The position numbers were made by a program, and so were the translations under genes. A DNA stretch of 64,000 bases from Cellulophaga sp. BC115SP. GTDB taxonomy: Bacteria; Bacteroidota; Bacteroidia; Cytophagales; Spirosomataceae. The stretch lies in contig NZ_JAAALB010000001.1 in assembly GCF_009905545.1 (NCBI RefSeq), positions 310,001 to 374,000 of the forward strand. The letters run 5' to 3'. The notes beneath the pieces were generated by a model. The model saw only the letters and a list, made by a program, of their open reading frames with translations, did not search any database and had not been told where the DNA came from. This document shows positions 18,408 through 26,338 of the stretch, piece after piece. Position 1 is the first letter of the stretch. Each line of letters opens with the position of its first letter.

Positions 18408-18462
18408 ATTGTGAAACTATTGTAGATTTGGGATTTCTGATTTCGGATATAAAGTAAAATAG
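18408..18462. repeat. dispersed intergenic repeat (inverted copy of 7511-7555)
   Basis: The segment from CTATTGTAGATTTGGG to ATAAAGTAAAAT appears as its reverse complement at 7511-7555 upstream of arsC. Similarity extends over roughly 45 bp with a few mismatches. Its internal GATTTCNGATTTCGG word is imperfectly palindromic with CCGAAATCGGAAATC. Confidence 0.5.
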
Positions 18463-18465
18463 ACT

Positions 18466-18616
18466 GTGCTGGTGCTGGATAGAATCCAGCACCTTTTTTT
18501 TCTCTGGATTCTATCCAGAAGCTTTCTTTCCAAAACTTTACAAGGGAGTTGATTTTTATAATAGGATTGGAATCCTTAGATTGAGTTAGTACTGGCTAGG
18601 AAGCCAGCACCAGCTG
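18466..18616. repeat. array repeat copy A
   Basis: Short form (about 150 bp). Left arm hairpin GTGCTGGAT-AGA-ATCCAGCAC (18472-18492), second hairpin CTGGATTCTATCCAG, third AGGATTGGAATCCT, right arm GTACTGGCTAGGAAGCCAG ending at 18616. It ends 6 bp before the stop codon of the gene at 18623. Confidence 0.85.
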
Positions 18617-18622
18617 AGAAAA

Positions 18623-18967
18623 TTACTTAGCCTCTCTAATAATTATTTTATCTTCACCATCATGTAGGATATAAAAGTAGTTTTTATCTTCATATTTTGC
18701 ATTTACAGTATTCCTCCCCTCAACATTATGAAATGTTGGAATATCAATTGAACTAACAGGAACATTTATTTTTTTAAGTTCGCCATTAACCATTTCATTC
18801 TCTATGATTGTTAGATATTGGCTCTCTCCAAATTTGATTAATAATTCTCCCAAGATACCTTTATATATTGGGAATTTAATTTCTTTTGAGAGCCTAATAT
18901 TCAATTCTTTATGAACGAATACTAGCAAAATAACAAAAGCTACACATAAAAATATTTTCTTAACCAT
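18623..18967 (-). CDS. small membrane-anchored protein of unknown function
   Basis: A 114-residue frame with one N-terminal membrane anchor (MVKKIFLCVAFVILLVFVH) and a polar C-terminal part containing YFYILHDGEDKIIIREAK. No known family is recognised. It occupies the space between array repeats A and B on the minus strand, with repeat A 6 bp after its stop codon. It is the first member of the array of orphan genes with this arrangement. The frame is plausibly real because it is single, has a normal start context and a membrane anchor. Confidence 0.6.
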   Translation of the reverse strand: MVKKIFLCVAFVILLVFVHKELNIRLSKEIKFPIYKGILGELLIKFGESQYLTIIENEMVNGELKKINVPVSSIDIPTFHNVEGRNTVNAKYEDKNYFYILHDGEDKIIIREAK

Positions 18968-19007
18968 AATTCTATTTGTCGTTTAGAAGGTCAAATAATT
19001 GTACATT

Positions 19008-19200
19008 AGCTGGTGCTGGCTTCCTAGCCAGTACCTATTTTTTCTCTGGATTGTATCCAGAGACTATCTTCTATCTTCCACAACTTCACAAATGAGTTGA
19101 CTTTTATCATAGGCTTACCTCATAGACAGATAGCAGAATTATAGAAAGGATTGGAGTCCTTAGATTGAGTTAGTACTGGCTAGGAAGCCAGCACTAGCTG
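19008..19200. repeat. array repeat copy B (most complete)
   Basis: Terminal arms are near-perfect inverted copies: AGCTGGTGCTGGCTTCC (19008) pairs with GGAAGCCAGCACTAGCT (19183-19199). In between are the CTCTGGATTGTATCCAGAG hairpin and the conserved segment CTCATAGACAGATAGCAGAA followed by TTATAGAAAGGATTGG. The end lies 58 bp before the stop codon of the gene at 19258. Confidence 0.88.
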
Positions 19201-19257
19201 AGTTCCGTTTGGATTATCAATACCTCCCTGCTTTTTATAGATTGGAATATTAATGTT

Positions 19258-19599
19258 TTATTTGCTATAATTAGTAAATAATGTGTCTGTCTCCATAATT
19301 ATCCACTTTTCTTTCGTTCTTCTTAGAGTACCTTTTAGAGTCATTTTTCGTTTTTCTCTAAATAATGTTAATTCAAATTTTGTTGGTAAATCTTTGTAAT
19401 AATTTGCATCGTCAAAAGTATATTTGTAGTCATCAACTTTACCAATTTCACTCTCTATTGAGGAGTCTTCTTTCATTTTTTCAATAGCCTCATTTAGGAT
19501 TTCAGGAGATATTCTATTGAAGATTATATTATTCACCGTATCTAAAAAAACATTTCCTATTATTAGAGTAATTATGATTTTAACGATTTTATTCTTCAT
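19258..19599 (-). CDS. small membrane-anchored protein, possibly Coa1-like
   Basis: From the ATG at 19599 (MKNKIVKIIITLIIGNVFLD) the protein has 113 residues with one N-terminal anchor; an ATG at 19626 adds nine polar residues. The pattern ILNEAIEKMKEDSSIESEIG, then a beta-rich part (FELTLFREKRKMTLKGTLRR, EKWIIMETD) recalls the Coa1/Tim21-like fold of small bacterial proteins. That resemblance is from pattern only and is tentative. Array repeat B lies downstream and repeat C upstream. The AT content is high like its neighbours in the array. Confidence 0.6.
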   Translation of the reverse strand: MKNKIVKIIITLIIGNVFLDTVNNIIFNRISPEILNEAIEKMKEDSSIESEIGKVDDYKYTFDDANYYKDLPTKFELTLFREKRKMTLKGTLRRTKEKWIIMETDTLFTNYSK

Positions 19600-19663
19600 T
19601 ATTTTTAATTGACAATTTGAATTCAACTCCTATTATTAGTTTTGCACTAAATGAGAACACAAT

Positions 19664-19838
19664 AGCTGATTTTTTCTAGCTTCCTATGTACCAATGCTTC
19701 TCTAGATTCTATTCAGAAACAATCTCACACTTGAGTTAACTTTCAACATAGGTTTACCTCATAGACAGATAGCAGAATTATAGAAAGGGTTAGAGTCCTT
19801 AGATTGAGTCAGTACTGGCTAGGAAGTTGGCACTAGCA
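19664..19838. repeat. array repeat copy C
   Basis: The left arm is eroded (AGCTGATTTTTTCTAGCTTCC) while the middle segment with CTCATAGACAGATAGCAGAA and the right arm AGTACTGGCTAGGAAG are well conserved. It ends 13 bp before the stop codon of the lipoprotein gene at 19852. Confidence 0.82.
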
Positions 19839-19851
19839 GGGGGAAAAAGAT

Positions 19852-20235
19852 TTATTCTACCTTTATGTCTTCATCTCGAATGTACTTTTGCCAAAAAGAT
19901 AAATATTCACTTTTATTCAAATAACAGTAGGCTTTACCATTTCTGACATCAATAACTGTATACTTTCTCTTCTCTATTGGGATGTCTTTCAACTTCAAAC
20001 GACATGAAATTGAGTCAGTTGATACAGCGCAAATAAAATCGTCGTTAAATTTTAGATCCTTTACCGACTCTATCAAATTACAGCTTCCACCAAGTCCACC
20101 TCCTAATGATAGACGATTCGTGCAAGAACCTTCTACATAATATGCATTGTTTCCAGGCAGTTCAATCATACCATCTGACATATTGCAGCTATTTAAGATA
20201 AAAAAGCAGGCAGTAAATAATAGTTTTTCTTTCAT
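19852..20235 (-). CDS. orphan lipoprotein
   Basis: A 127-residue protein with a lipoprotein signal (MKEKLLFTACFFILNSC, lipid Cys at 17). The mature part contains GLGGSCN, FICAVSTDSISCRLK and a C-terminal YLSFWQKYIRDEDIKVE; the cysteines could form disulfides in the periplasm. No family is recognised. It lies between repeats C and D on the minus strand. The lipoprotein assignment is fairly safe, the function is unknown. Confidence 0.65.
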   Translation of the reverse strand: MKEKLLFTACFFILNSCNMSDGMIELPGNNAYYVEGSCTNRLSLGGGLGGSCNLIESVKDLKFNDDFICAVSTDSISCRLKLKDIPIEKRKYTVIDVRNGKAYCYLNKSEYLSFWQKYIRDEDIKVE

Positions 20236-20240
20236 AATAT

Positions 20241-20316
20241 ATTCACCTCGTGGATTGATAGCAGGGTTGAAGTTCTTAGATTGAGTTAGTACTGGCTAGG
20301 GAGCCAGCACTAGCGG
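20241..20316. repeat. array repeat copy D (truncated)
   Basis: Only the right 75 bp of the unit remain, from TTCACCTCGTGGATTGATAG to GAGCCAGCACTAGCG. It starts 6 bp upstream of the start codon at 20235 and is followed by a small hairpin CAAGTC-ATA-GACTTG (20322-20336) that recurs in copy J. The stop codon of the next gene is 35 bp away. Confidence 0.75.
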
Positions 20317-20350
20317 GTGTCCAAGTCATAGACTTGAACCATTATCATAT

Positions 20351-20716
20351 TTATTTAATCCGTTTGAAAAAACTTGACATAAAAATAGCATTTGCATGAA
20401 CATAGTCTAATTGCATAGTATCATTATAAAATACGCATTTATATGTGGTTCCACCTGAATTCAGAAACCCATTATTTTCCCAAAAGTATTTTTCTACAAC
20501 CATATTGCCCGTAGTATATTGCTGGTGTAAAAAAACACTATCCTCAAGATATTCATCATACCATTTTACGCCAGATGGTGCTTCTATTCTTCCATTACCG
20601 AGACCGATGAATTCCCATTTCCCTAAAATCGCTTTTTGTGGAGAAATATCTTCGTCTTTACAGCCTGTAGAAAGCGTAAATAACAATAGTAAAATAAGTG
20701 CAGATCGTGTTTTCAT
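20351..20716 (-). CDS. lipocalin-like lipoprotein (paralogue 1)
   Basis: A 121-residue lipoprotein (MKTRSALILLLLFTLSTGC, lipid Cys at 19). The mature start KDEDISPQKAILGKWEFIGLGNG followed by strands with YFWENNGF and CVFYNDTMQLDYV resembles the small lipocalin-like proteins of Bacteroidota, in which GKW begins the first strand. It is paralogous to the gene at 23604-23999 (KEEEISPKEIILGKWEEIYLGNG). Both copies belong to the repeat-separated array. Ligand and role are unknown. Confidence 0.7.
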   Translation of the reverse strand: MKTRSALILLLLFTLSTGCKDEDISPQKAILGKWEFIGLGNGRIEAPSGVKWYDEYLEDSVFLHQQYTTGNMVVEKYFWENNGFLNSGGTTYKCVFYNDTMQLDYVHANAIFMSSFFKRIK

Positions 20717-20865
20717 TTTTGCAGAAATAAAGTATTGAATGTGTAAAATATAACCCTGTATTAAAATCTAATTTTAGATAAATTTCAAGTTTAATAATGA
20801 GATTAATCTAAAGATACTTCACGGATAATAATGGTTGTAATTAGCCTCCACTTTTATAGAATCAA

Positions 20866-21026
20866 CCAACACTGGTGCTAGATTCTATCCAGAGGCTATC
20901 ATCTCAAAACTTCACAAATGAGTTGACTTTCATCATAGGTTTACCTCGTAGACAGATAGCAGAATTATAGAAAGGATTGGAATCCTTAGATTGAGTTGGT
21001 GCTGGCTGGGAAGCCAGCACGAGCGG
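20866..21026. repeat. array repeat copy E
   Basis: The unit has a shortened left arm (ACTGGTGCTAGATTC), the conserved CTCGTAGACAGATAGCAGAA segment and an intact right arm (GGTGCTGGCTGGGAAGCCAG). It ends 71 bp before the AraC stop codon. The remaining 150 bp of this gap (20717-20865) hold nothing recognised apart from the promoter region of the lipoprotein gene at 20716. Confidence 0.82.
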
Positions 21027-21096
21027 GGAACTTTCCTTCTAGAAGTATAGATGTATATTTGAAGAAGGCTATTTTATGATTTTATGCTAACGTTTC

Positions 21097-22008
21097 TTAA
21101 TTAAATGATCTTCGAAAATCCAATGGCGAAACGCTTGTCTTCTTTTTGAAAAGTTTGCTAAAAGACTGAGGGTGCTCAAACCCCAGTTCATAGGCAATTT
21201 CACTGACTGAAAGTTGAGTAACAGATAACTTCTCTTTCGCCTTTTCGATCAGTTTTTGATGTATGTGCTCCTGAGCATTTTTACCAGTGAGTTGCTTCAA
21301 CATACTACTCAGGTAATCAGGTGAAACATTCATAGCATCAGCAACGTTTTTCACGAAAATAAGACCGTCTTTTTTGGGAGCTTCAGATGAGAAATAGGAG
21401 TTCAGATAGTTTTCAACTTTCGTCAGCATTTGGTGATTGCTGATTTTTCTGGTAATAAACTGTCGGTGATAAAACCTCTCACAATATTTGAGTAGAAGTT
21501 CTATCTGAGCAATAATAAGACCTTGTGAAAAGCCGTCAATATTAGCATGATATTCCTGCCTGATGTTTTCGAAAATATTGAGGATAGTAGTTTCTTCTTT
21601 ACTGGAAAGGAATAGAGCTTCATGAATCGAATAATCAAAAAAGGAATAATTTTTAATATTCTGTGCTAAATGCGATCCCCATATAAAGTCAGGATGTACT
21701 TGCAACAAATAACCGGACCCATTGTTTAATGAGTCCGGGTTTCTTTCGATCCGTAGAACCTGCCCTGGTGCAATAAAAGACATCAGTCCTTCATCAAAAT
21801 CGTAAATCTGTTGCCCGTAATAAAGTTTGGCTCCAATATCGCGCTTTAAAGCTATCGAATAAAAATCCATGACAATATTCACAGCTTGAGAATATTCGGC
21901 AAACTGCAACATCGAATAATCAACGAGGCTGATTAGCGGATGTTCGGGCTTGGGGAGTCCTCTGAAACGGTGGTATTCAGTAATTGATTTAATTCTTACG
22001 ATTTCCAT
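21097..22008 (-). CDS. AraC-family transcriptional regulator
   Basis: A 303-residue protein with an N-terminal ligand-sensing part (FDEGLMSFIAPGQVLRIER) and a C-terminal double HTH from about residue 200: VADAMNVSPDYLSSMLKQLTGKNAQEHIHQKL and SVSEIAYELGFEHPQSFSKLFKKKT. This class commonly regulates short-chain dehydrogenase genes nearby. It follows the SDR and SnoaL-like genes on the same strand (84 bp behind the latter), so the trio may be one unit. The unit as a whole is inserted between array repeats E and F. Confidence 0.9.
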   Translation of the reverse strand: MEIVRIKSITEYHRFRGLPKPEHPLISLVDYSMLQFAEYSQAVNIVMDFYSIALKRDIGAKLYYGQQIYDFDEGLMSFIAPGQVLRIERNPDSLNNGSGYLLQVHPDFIWGSHLAQNIKNYSFFDYSIHEALFLSSKEETTILNIFENIRQEYHANIDGFSQGLIIAQIELLLKYCERFYHRQFITRKISNHQMLTKVENYLNSYFSSEAPKKDGLIFVKNVADAMNVSPDYLSSMLKQLTGKNAQEHIHQKLIEKAKEKLSVTQLSVSEIAYELGFEHPQSFSKLFKKKTSVSPLDFRRSFN

Positions 22009-22092
22009 ATAGGCAAATGTAAAGTTTTCTAAGCTATTGCGGAATGAACAATTTGAAAAAGACAGATAGAGAGCAGACCATCTGACGATTTT

Positions 22093-22527
22093 CTACGACT
22101 TACTTTTCATTAAAAGCCCAAACCAATCTTCCAGATGCCAAGTGTGGGTAAGCTTACCTTCTTTTAGGTAATGAAATTCGTGCAATGCTACAGAAACCTT
22201 TTGGTGTGTTGGCGCAATCCCCATGATTTCATGAGCATGGGTAAACTCCATTGAAGCCCTTACAGCAGCCCGCTCATGGGTTCCGACAATGTCATGAACG
22301 ACAACCTCTATATCTGGACAGAGTTCAAAAAGATGTCTCATAATTTTCTGAAGCCCCTTTGGTCCGTCTTCCTGACCGGGAGCAAGCGGAATATCTTTCC
22401 AGTCAGGCATGCAAATTTGATCTAATATTTCAGGATTCTTCATCTTGAATGCACCGTAAAATTTCATGATCGTATCGATCTCTGTTTCCGTTAATGCTTT
22501 AATGAGCATAGTTTCTCTATTTTCCAT
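22093..22527 (-). CDS. SnoaL-like ester cyclase / NTF2-fold protein
   Basis: A 144-residue protein of the SnoaL/NTF2-like fold: helix KALTETEIDTIMKFYGAFK, then GPKGLQKIMRHLFELCPDIEVVVHDIVG, and the conserved strand AAVRASMEFTHAHEIMGIAPTHQKVSV and WHLEDWFGLL. Members include polyketide cyclases and uncharacterised proteins acting on small organic substrates. The SDR gene ends 13 bp upstream, so the two are probably cotranscribed. An internal ATG seven residues in (MLIKALTETE) is an alternative start. Confidence 0.8.
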   Translation of the reverse strand: MENRETMLIKALTETEIDTIMKFYGAFKMKNPEILDQICMPDWKDIPLAPGQEDGPKGLQKIMRHLFELCPDIEVVVHDIVGTHERAAVRASMEFTHAHEIMGIAPTHQKVSVALHEFHYLKEGKLTHTWHLEDWFGLLMKSKS

Positions 22528-22540
22528 TTTGATTTAGCTA

Positions 22541-23305
22541 TTAAAGATTAGATCCTCCTGAAATCTCGATTCGCTGGGCATTGATCCAACCTGCAGCATC
22601 ACTACATAAAAAAGCAACAACTCCTCCGATATCTTCCGGAAGTCCGACTCTTCCCAAAGCAGTCTGAGAGGCTAAATATTGATTCATTTCTGCATTATCC
22701 CTCACGGCACCGCCCATAATATCAGTTTCAATCGCTCCTGGAGCTACTACGTTTGCCCTGATGTTTCTTTTGCCTAATTCCTGAGCTTGGTATTTAGTCA
22801 ATGTTTCCATAGCACCTTTTAATGCGGCATAAGTTGCAAAACCTGGGGTAGTAAAGCGAGTAAGACCTGAAGAAACATTTACGATACCACCGAAAGCATT
22901 AATTTGGGGCAACAACTTTTGGGTGAGAAAAAATGGTCCTCGAAAGTGTACATTTTCCATTTCTATGAACTGTTCTTCTGTGATATGTTCATAAGCTGCA
23001 TAATGAATAAATCCTGCATTATTAACCAGAAAATCAAAACGATCCGTATTCCATTGAGACTGTAATTCGGATGTTAAATCTGTTACAAATACATCAAAAC
23101 TTGAAGAATCTGAAACATCAAGTTTCAATGCAATTCCTTTTTGTCCGAGTTCCTCAATTTGTTTTACGACTTTTTCGGCAGCTTCTTTTTGGCTATTATA
23201 GGTAAAAACTATATCCAATCCATTTTTGGCTAGACTAAGGACCATATCTTTTCCGAGACCACGGCTTCCTCCTGTTACGACTGCAATTTTGTTTTTAGTT
23301 GACAT
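22541..23305 (-). CDS. short-chain dehydrogenase/reductase
   Basis: Classical SDR of 254 residues from the ATG at 23305 (MSTKNKIAVVTGG); ten upstream residues would come from an earlier ATG at 23335. The nucleotide-binding motif TGGSRGLGK (11-19), NNAGFIHYA, catalytic Ser in VNVSSGLTRF and Tyr/Lys in TYAALKGAMETL, and the family motif NVVAPGAIETD are all present. It reduces or oxidises a carbonyl or hydroxyl group with NAD(P). It is first of a probable SDR/SnoaL/AraC unit. The substrate is unknown. Confidence 0.92.
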   Translation of the reverse strand: MSTKNKIAVVTGGSRGLGKDMVLSLAKNGLDIVFTYNSQKEAAEKVVKQIEELGQKGIALKLDVSDSSSFDVFVTDLTSELQSQWNTDRFDFLVNNAGFIHYAAYEHITEEQFIEMENVHFRGPFFLTQKLLPQINAFGGIVNVSSGLTRFTTPGFATYAALKGAMETLTKYQAQELGKRNIRANVVAPGAIETDIMGGAVRDNAEMNQYLASQTALGRVGLPEDIGGVVAFLCSDAAGWINAQRIEISGGSNL

Positions 23306-23463
23306 ACTTTTGCTTTTTATATTAATGTGCAGCAAAGGTATGTCGAGAATATAAAGAGAATTTAGCCATATCCTGACTCTTCGTAGCTAAAACCAGAATT
23401 ATATATAATATTAGTTTTTAGATATTCAATATCTTTTTTAATTGTTATTCGTATCAATACATT

Positions 23464-23612
23464 CATACTGGTGCTGGAGACTATCTTCCTACAACCTCAC
23501 AATTGAGTTGACTTTCACCGTAGGTTTACCTCATAGACAGATAGCAGAATTATAGAAAGGATTGGAACCCTTAGATTGAGTTGGTGCTGGCTGGAAGTCA
23601 GCACTAGAGAGG
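23464..23612. repeat. array repeat copy F (overlaps a stop codon)
   Basis: The unit has a reduced left arm (ACTGGTGCTGGAG), the conserved CTCATAGACAGATAGCAGAA segment and a right arm GGTGCTGGCTGGAAGTCAGC ending in CACTAGAGAGGGG. The CTAG of this end supplies the stop codon (23604-23606) of the lipoprotein gene at 23604, so repeat and gene overlap by about 9 bp. Confidence 0.82.
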
Positions 23613-23999
23613 GGATTTTATTTTTTTTGAAATAGAGACATTAAATATGGTTGAAAAATTATTAGTTTCAAGACGAAGGTTGTCATCATAAAATTGATAC
23701 TTGTAATCGAATATCAACCAGAAGCCATCTTGACGTTGAGTTCCTATATGTAGAAGAGAATCTATCCAATATTTCTTCACAAATGACTTTTTTGTTGCAT
23801 AATCATATTCAATAAGTACGCTATCACTAAGAAATTGACGATACCCGCTAGGAACTAATAGTGGTCTTTCTTCTCCATTACCTAGGTATATCTCTTCCCA
23901 CTTACCTAAAATAATCTCTTTCGGAGAAATTTCTTCTTCTTTACAAGCAGAGGGTAATACGTATATGGATAGTAAAAAAATAATAGATGTCTTTTTCAT
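23604..23999 (-). CDS. lipocalin-like lipoprotein (paralogue 2)
   Basis: A 131-residue lipoprotein (MKKTSIIFLLSIYVLPSAC, lipid Cys at 19) with mature start KEEEISPKEIILGKWEEIYLGNG, matching the protein at 20351 almost residue by residue over the first 25 positions and more weakly after that (DSVLIEYDYATKKSFVKKYW against DSVFLHQQYTTGNMVVEKYF). The last residues and the stop codon are encoded by repeat F. It belongs to the array. The fold is probably lipocalin-like, role unknown. Confidence 0.7.
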   Translation of the reverse strand: MKKTSIIFLLSIYVLPSACKEEEISPKEIILGKWEEIYLGNGEERPLLVPSGYRQFLSDSVLIEYDYATKKSFVKKYWIDSLLHIGTQRQDGFWLIFDYKYQFYDDNLRLETNNFSTIFNVSISKKIKSPL

Positions 24000-24055
24000 C
24001 TTCGCTCAACTAACGTGATAATTGTATACAATTCAACAATAAAAAATATTCATGT

Positions 24056-24205
24056 TTTTGGTAAAGAATAATGCTAAAAGAGCCGTGAATTTCAGACTGA
24101 AAATATAGCCATTTATCCAAACTAGAAACATAACCCTTAATCTGTTTCCGATGAAGATATAATATTTATTGGCTACTTCCCTATCGGTTTTTATCAGAAA
24201 AATTT
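24056..24205 (-). pseudogene. 5' fragment of a PH-domain-like membrane protein gene
   Basis: Read on the minus strand, this stretch gives NKYYIFIGNRLRVM, then YIFSLKFTALLALFF. The intact gene at 26339-26794 reads NKYSFFVVNRLGVM and YIFSLKVIALLALFF at the same positions, with clear nucleotide similarity over about 140 bp. The fragment has no ATG and breaks off after about 48 codons into the upstream region of the lipoprotein at 23999. As with the intact gene, an array repeat (copy G) lies a few base pairs beyond its 5' end. Confidence 0.75.
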
Positions 24206-24210
24206 AACTC

Positions 24211-24361
24211 CCGCTGGTGCTGGCTTCCTAGCCAGTACCTATTTTTCTCTGGATTCTATCCAGAGGCAATCTTTCCAAAACTTCACAATTGAGCTGACTT
24301 TCTTTATAGATTGGAATCTAAGATTGAGCTAGTACTGGCTTGGAAGCCAGTACTAGCGGGG
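24211..24361. repeat. array repeat copy G
   Basis: Short form. Termini CCGCTGGTGCTGGCTTCC (24211) and GGAAGCCAGTACTAGCGG (24342-24359) are inverted copies over about 18 bp. It includes the CTCTGGATTCTATCCAGAG hairpin but lacks the CATAGACAGATAGCAG segment. The stop codon of the next gene begins 1-2 bp after its end. Confidence 0.88.
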
Positions 24362-24362
24362 T

Positions 24363-24953
24363 TTAATTAGTACTTATAGCATTTAAAAATGCTTGATTTT
24401 CAACTAACTTCATCACTAATGCATCAATTGCGGGTGGCATAAACTCCTTAAAGCTTCCACCTTTAGTTTTTACTTTACCCACTAAAATATCTGTCCAAAT
24501 AACCTTATTATTATTGTCTAATAGTTGAAACTTTACGGTAATTTCTGGAATCATTTGAACACTTGCAAAACCACTTATTGCCTCGTAGTCTAATTTTATC
24601 AACCAAGATTTGAGTATCAAATCCTCATGTTGAGAATTGTACTGTATTCCTTTTTCTTTTAGCCCATTTTCAATAGCATTCAATAGAATTTCAGTGACAG
24701 GATTTTCAGCAAGGTAAGTTCCAGACATAGTCTGACTGTACATATTCTTCTTGTAAAATATTATTCTTTCATCATCATACCCTCTTTCGTCTTTCATTGG
24801 CTCAAGTTTAACCTGTTTACTTGATGGCAGTTTATCAGAAATAGTCAATGATGGGCTGTAATTGATGCTTTGAACAGAATTAGTTAAAGCACAGCTAGTT
24901 AAAGTAGAAACAATAAAAGAATAGAGTGCGAATTTTAAAATTAGTCGATTCAT
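24363..24953 (-). CDS. YajG-like lipoprotein
   Basis: A 196-residue lipoprotein (MNRLILKFALYSFIVSTLTSC, lipid Cys at 21). The mature protein has EPMKDERGYDDERIIFYKKN, a helix ENPVTEILLNAIENGLKEKG and strands EDLILKSWLIKLDYEAI and IPEITVKFQLLDNNNKVIWTD, a pattern like the YajG/DUF-type lipoproteins that share an alpha/beta fold. The resemblance is moderate. It lies between repeat G and a long gene-free region. Function unknown. Confidence 0.65.
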   Translation of the reverse strand: MNRLILKFALYSFIVSTLTSCALTNSVQSINYSPSLTISDKLPSSKQVKLEPMKDERGYDDERIIFYKKNMYSQTMSGTYLAENPVTEILLNAIENGLKEKGIQYNSQHEDLILKSWLIKLDYEAISGFASVQMIPEITVKFQLLDNNNKVIWTDILVGKVKTKGGSFKEFMPPAIDALVMKLVENQAFLNAISTN

Positions 24954-25239
24954 GTGATTTACATTTTTGTTAAAATAGATTGATTTGGTGTGTCTAAAAT
25001 CGATATTACATATTCAATGCATGCTTTAATTTTTATCTAAAAATCTGACTATCAGATAAATAGAAAATATAATGATTCAATAGAAATACATTTGGGGATT
25101 AAAACTTCATTTTTGAGCGATAAAAATTCAATGAACCATTATTTCACACTATTTATCAAATTATTAATATTTTGATTTTTGCGTTAAAGGATTAGCCCCT
25201 GCTGTATGCTTCTCAACTGATTTTCACTACTAAAATCTT

Positions 25240-25798
25240 ATAGATTAACGTCCCTTCTGACACTTCAGCATTTAGTTTGATAAAATTCAGCGCTAAATCA
25301 TCAGCTGCGTTGTATAGCTCCTTGAGTTATTTAGAATATTGCAAGATGAAATCTATGCTTATTAGTCCATTTATCATTGAGGAATTGTTACAATTTGAAG
25401 AATTCTGATACTTGGTTTTCTATATGATAGTTTTCTTTGTGGAGCAACATGAAAATGTTGAATGTTGAAATAATCGCAACTTTGAATTAAATGGCTGTTG
25501 AGGCTTTCTTCTTCCGAGGTTTAATGGATATTCAATTTATATCCTTGCATTATCCACAAATAATGTAGCAAACTCCATAGTCAGGTTTATAAAACTTTGG
25601 ATATTGTTTTTGAGGTTGATTAACGTTTACAAATTCTTTTGTACAGTCATTTTGGAGTACGAATGGATTCTATGTTTGCTATCTTAATCACAGGTGTTTT
25701 TGATGATAAGCAACCTTATTTCTAGTCCAATCAGTTGATTCTTTAATAGCTGAGACTTGAGTATTCTTGACATTACAATGAGGATGGTAATCAAGCAT
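25240..25798 (-). pseudogene. probable degraded gene
   Basis: Several stretches with protein-like composition follow each other on the minus strand but are broken by stop codons and frame changes: an opening ATG at 25798 with YHPHCNVKNTQV, a middle part with YPKFYKPDYGVCYIICG, and an end with LNAEVSEGTLIYKILVVK before TGA near 25225. No family can be named. It may simply be random sequence. Confidence 0.3.
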
Positions 25799-26043
25799 GT
25801 TCGTATTTTGTTTTGGTGTGTAACTACTAAATATATGCAATATAATTAAAATTTACCTTGACAACTCTCGCAACATATTAAATTGACAAAGGTTTTGGGG
25901 AAGTTTAAAATTTATTAACAAAAATCAAGATCCAAATCCTTTCTCCCATCCCTCCTCATTTCTTAGAAAAGCATGATCATTATCAAAGGCTTCCTCCATG
26001 TGCAATCCCTCTAACAAGTACATCATAGTACACGAATCCTACA

Positions 26044-26068
26044 TAGGATTGAAAGCCAGCACTAGCAT
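26044..26068. repeat. array repeat remnant H
   Basis: Only AGGATTGAAAGCCAGCACTA followed by GCATAG remains, matching the right end of the array repeat. It sits in the gene-poor region, as expected of a decayed cassette boundary. Confidence 0.5.
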
Positions 26069-26338
26069 AGGAATAAGACAAGTGTTGTGCATGCCTGCTT
26101 TTAATGTCGTTAGATTTCAAGTACAGTCCTTGGTCAATTTATTTGAAAGAGTTTATCAAAAAACAAATTTCAAGGTAAATGCATACGTTACTATTCAAAG
26201 AATAATTAATCCAAAAAGAAATTATTACGAGTAAATAGTCTTTATCTATTGCTCACATTAGCTCGAATGATAACAGGGAAAACTTTTACTCGGTTGAATC
26301 TAAATCCAATGAAGCTTCTAATTATTTGTAGAAAGCTA

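Larger units (their letters stand above)
24954..26338. other. gene-poor 1.4 kb region with decayed coding remnants
   Basis: No intact gene is supported. On the minus strand, pieces look like former protein: MLDYHPHCNVKNTQVSAIKE (from 25798), NVNQPQKQYPKFYKPDYGV (around 25620-25560) and DDLALNFIKLNAEVSEGTLI (around 25300-25240), in frames interrupted by stops. Around 25930-26030 a short frame reads LEGLHMEEAFDNDHAFLRNE. A right-arm remnant of the array repeat is at 26044-26068. The region appears to be a degraded cassette or cassettes. Confidence 0.4.

Noticed and set aside
25998-26234. A 78-residue plus-strand reading frame
   Set aside because: It runs antisense through a repeat remnant and a possible decayed gene, and has no recognisable features.
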